NCBI GenBank assembly: GCA_023426425.1
Contig: JAFAAT010000084.1
Span: forward strand, 1 to 6,972
Length of the DNA: 6,972 nt
DNA from: Bacteroidota bacterium
GTDB lineage: Bacteria > Bacteroidota > Bacteroidia > Chitinophagales > Chitinophagaceae
Direction: 5' to 3'
The notes below the pieces were generated by a model that was given only the letters and a program-made list of their open reading frames with translations, was not told the DNA's origin and made no database searches. Each line of letters begins with the position of its first letter. The stretch's first letter is position 1. The translations under genes and the position numbers were made by a program. Below are positions 5,342 to 6,972 of the stretch, piece after piece.

Positions 5342-6802
5342 TCAGATCTTCGGAATCATCATCGGCAGTAAATACCAGCAAAAGACAGAGATCAGCACAG
5401 CCGCCACCAGATTCATCACGAACCCTGTAAGTACCATATGCCTCAAGCGGAGTCTGCCACTTGCAAAGACGATTGCATTCGGCGGCGTACCCATAGGCAA
5501 CATTCCCGCACAGCTGGCGCCCAGTGTCATGGCGAGTCCCAGTTGCAGTGGGTTAGTCCCCAGTGCCTCAGCCATGCCAGCTATTACGGGAGCAAACACA
5601 ATTACCTGCGCAACATTGCTCATCACTTCACTGATAAAGATGGAGACAAGTGTAATCACCAGAATCAGTAAAAATCCCTCCTCTGCACCCGCAGCAATAA
5701 AACTACCCAGCCGTTGCACAAGCCCTGCCTGTTCCAGCTGACCTGCCAGTGCAATACCTCCACCAAAGAGGATCAGGATTCCCCAGGCCAAATCCTTTGT
5801 ATCCGACCAGTGCAGCAGCGAACTGCTCCTGGTGGTCGAAGCGGCAGTAGCTCCGGATGGAACAATAAACAACATCACCGCCCCGGCCAATGCAATATTT
5901 GTATCATCCAGCCTGACCAGTTGTTGTGCCGCATTGATCAGGTCCTTCGTGATCCACAACAGAGCAGTGCCCACAAACACAACAAGCACCCTTTTTTCAG
6001 GAGTCGTCAGCGGGCCTAGTTTCCTTAGTTCGGTACGTACCATCTCCCCGGCTTCCCTACTATCGGATATTCTGGAGGGGTAAAGAAGCTTTACCATGAC
6101 GAGGTACAAGACAGCGAGAAGAATGACCGCCAGGGGCAGACATAGTTTCATCCAGTCAGCAAATGCAAAGCTGTAACTATTGTATTCCTCCAGGAAGGCC
6201 ACATAGGCTACATTAGGCGGTGTACCTATGATGGTGGATATCCCACCGAGGTTGGATGCATAAGCCACTGACAGCAGAATACAGACGGCAAGGTTATTAC
6301 TGTTCCCGTTTGTTTCCCGCTGTCCCTCCATTACCGTAATCACACTCAGCGCAATGGGGTACATCATCATGGTCGTTGCGGTGTTGCTCAGCCACATACT
6401 CAAAAAGCCGGTTGCAATGATAAAACCAAGTACTATCCTGTCTCCGCTGCTTCCGGTTCGGTGCACAATACCCAATGCAATCCGTTTATGCAGATTCCAC
6501 TTCTCTATTGCTAGTCCGAGCATAAATCCGCCCATGAATAGGAAGATAACGGGGTTTGCATAGGCCGCCGCAACTTCTGCTGTCCTGGCAACTCCCGTTA
6601 GCGGAAAGAGGATTAGTGGCAGCAGTGCCACCACAGGCATCGGCAATGCCTCAGTCACCCACCAGGTGATCATCAGTATGCCAACCGCAAGCACAAGGTT
6701 CCCCTGCCTGTCAAGGCCCAGCGGATCAAGCAAAAGGAAGAGACCAGCCAGCAGGATTCCGGATAATAATGCCAGGCCGCGCCTGTAGGTTTTACTGAAC
6801 AT
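5342..6802 (-). CDS. SLC13/DASS family anion transporter
   Basis: This 486-residue polytopic inner-membrane protein belongs to the SLC13/DASS (CitMHS-related) family of sodium-coupled di/tricarboxylate or sulfate transporters and has normal length. About a dozen hydrophobic segments are visible. Family landmarks are ITWWVTEALPMPVVALLPL (45-63), NPVIFLFMGGFMLGLAIEKW (83-102), the first SNT motif in WLSNTATTMMMYPIAL (137-152), and GGISTIIGTPPNVAY (186-200). The second half repeats this pattern with ILFGGGIALAGQLEQAGL (344-361), SEVMSNVAQVIVFAPV (391-406) and MLPMGTPPNAIVFASG (434-449). The second copy of the motif is SNV instead of SNT. The two repeat halves contribute to the sodium and substrate sites in structures such as VcINDY. 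Substrate cannot be assigned; dicarboxylate is a default guess. A 13-base palindrome CTTGC-TAT-GCAAG lies at 6837-6849, upstream of the start. Confidence 0.95.
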   Translation of the reverse strand: MFSKTYRRGLALLSGILLAGLFLLLDPLGLDRQGNLVLAVGILMITWWVTEALPMPVVALLPLILFPLTGVARTAEVAAAYANPVIFLFMGGFMLGLAIEKWNLHKRIALGIVHRTGSSGDRIVLGFIIATGFLSMWLSNTATTMMMYPIALSVITVMEGQRETNGNSNNLAVCILLSVAYASNLGGISTIIGTPPNVAYVAFLEEYNSYSFAFADWMKLCLPLAVILLAVLYLVMVKLLYPSRISDSREAGEMVRTELRKLGPLTTPEKRVLVVFVGTALLWITKDLINAAQQLVRLDDTNIALAGAVMLFIVPSGATAASTTRSSSLLHWSDTKDLAWGILILFGGGIALAGQLEQAGLVQRLGSFIAAGAEEGFLLILVITLVSIFISEVMSNVAQVIVFAPVIAGMAEALGTNPLQLGLAMTLGASCAGMLPMGTPPNAIVFASGRLRLRHMVLTGFVMNLVAAVLISVFCWYLLPMMIPKI

Positions 6803-6836
6803 ATATTTTCAAGGCATTGAAGATATAGTTGAAGCA

Positions 6837-6849
6837 CTTGCTATGCAAG
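6837..6849. repeat. Short palindrome between divergent genes
   Basis: CTTGC (6837-6841) and GCAAG (6845-6849) are perfect inverted arms around TAT, 34 bases upstream of the transporter ATG. The size and location fit a small regulator site, but a five-base arm can arise by chance. The rest of the 140-base gap (6803-6942) shows no clear promoter pair. Confidence 0.25.
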
Positions 6850-6942
6850 ACAAACGATAAAAGGCTTCCACCTCATGCCAGGCAGTGGTTGTTCACTCCT
6901 GTATTCCGAATCTCATTCGAACAATTTTTACTTTAGCAGACG

Positions 6943-6972
6943 ATGGACGAGACTTACATCCAGAACAGGGAG
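6943..6972 (+). CDS. Start of a plus-strand gene cut by the window edge
   Basis: An ATG at 6943 opens a frame of ten codons (MDETYIQNRE) that runs off the right edge. It is preceded by TACTTTAG (6929-6936), one mismatch from the Bacteroidota -7 box but only six bases from the ATG, so that box would give an almost leaderless message. The position divergent from the transporter gene makes a real gene start plausible. Ten residues are too few to name a family. Confidence 0.4.
   Translation, partial: MDETYIQNRE

Noticed and set aside
5438..6563. Several plus-strand open frames of 69-101 codons within the transporter gene
   Set aside because: They are opposite-strand shadows of a clear SLC13 coding region, with low-complexity Ser/Thr/Pro-rich or Cys/His-rich translations and no domain.
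6803..6870. Promoter for the SLC13 transporter on the minus strand (TTG, then TATCTTCA)
   Set aside because: The -7 candidate has two mismatches to TAnnTTTG and the alternative TTTG has an unsuitable spacing, so it is not distinguishable from chance.

Overview
The window reads as ordinary chromosomal sequence from a member of the Bacteroidota, most likely a Chitinophagaceae-like bacterium with mid-range GC; this placement is inference. It rests on a C17 lipoprotein with a short Bacteroidota-style signal, a TAnnTTTG-type -7 promoter box, weak or missing Shine-Dalgarno sequences before A-rich starts, and protein families common in that phylum (fused SpmA/SpmB-like membrane protein, DUF6122, Uma2, START-domain protein). 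I see no rRNA, tRNA, CRISPR array, insertion sequence or phage gene.

Left part (1-2055): the 3' end of a plus-strand SpmA/SpmB-like membrane protein is cut by the window edge. It is followed by a plus-strand DUF2892-SRPBCC fusion, whose stop codon interlocks with that of a convergent minus-strand lipoprotein gene. Centre (2056-3799): a 257-base divergent intergenic region separates the lipoprotein from an exported START-domain protein. The START gene in turn interlocks tail to tail with a minus-strand DUF6122 membrane protein. Next on the minus strand is an unmistakable homologue of the Anabaena sensory rhodopsin transducer (ASRT), with no rhodopsin gene in view.

Right part (3800-6972): minus-strand UPF0158 and Uma2-family nuclease genes form a probable two-gene unit. 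A compact GC-rich inverted repeat lies between Uma2 and a divergent gene for a 65-residue two-helix membrane protein. The last full gene is a minus-strand SLC13/DASS-type anion transporter, and a divergent plus-strand gene just starts at the right edge.

The genes do not form one obvious pathway. Several are envelope-associated (SpmAB-like, DUF2892-SRPBCC, lipoprotein, exported START, DUF6122, small membrane protein, SLC13). No clear new multi-gene system is visible. The items most worth a second look are the orphan ASRT gene, the inverted repeat upstream of Uma2, the two CTAA tail-to-tail stop overlaps, and the altered second SNT motif in the transporter.
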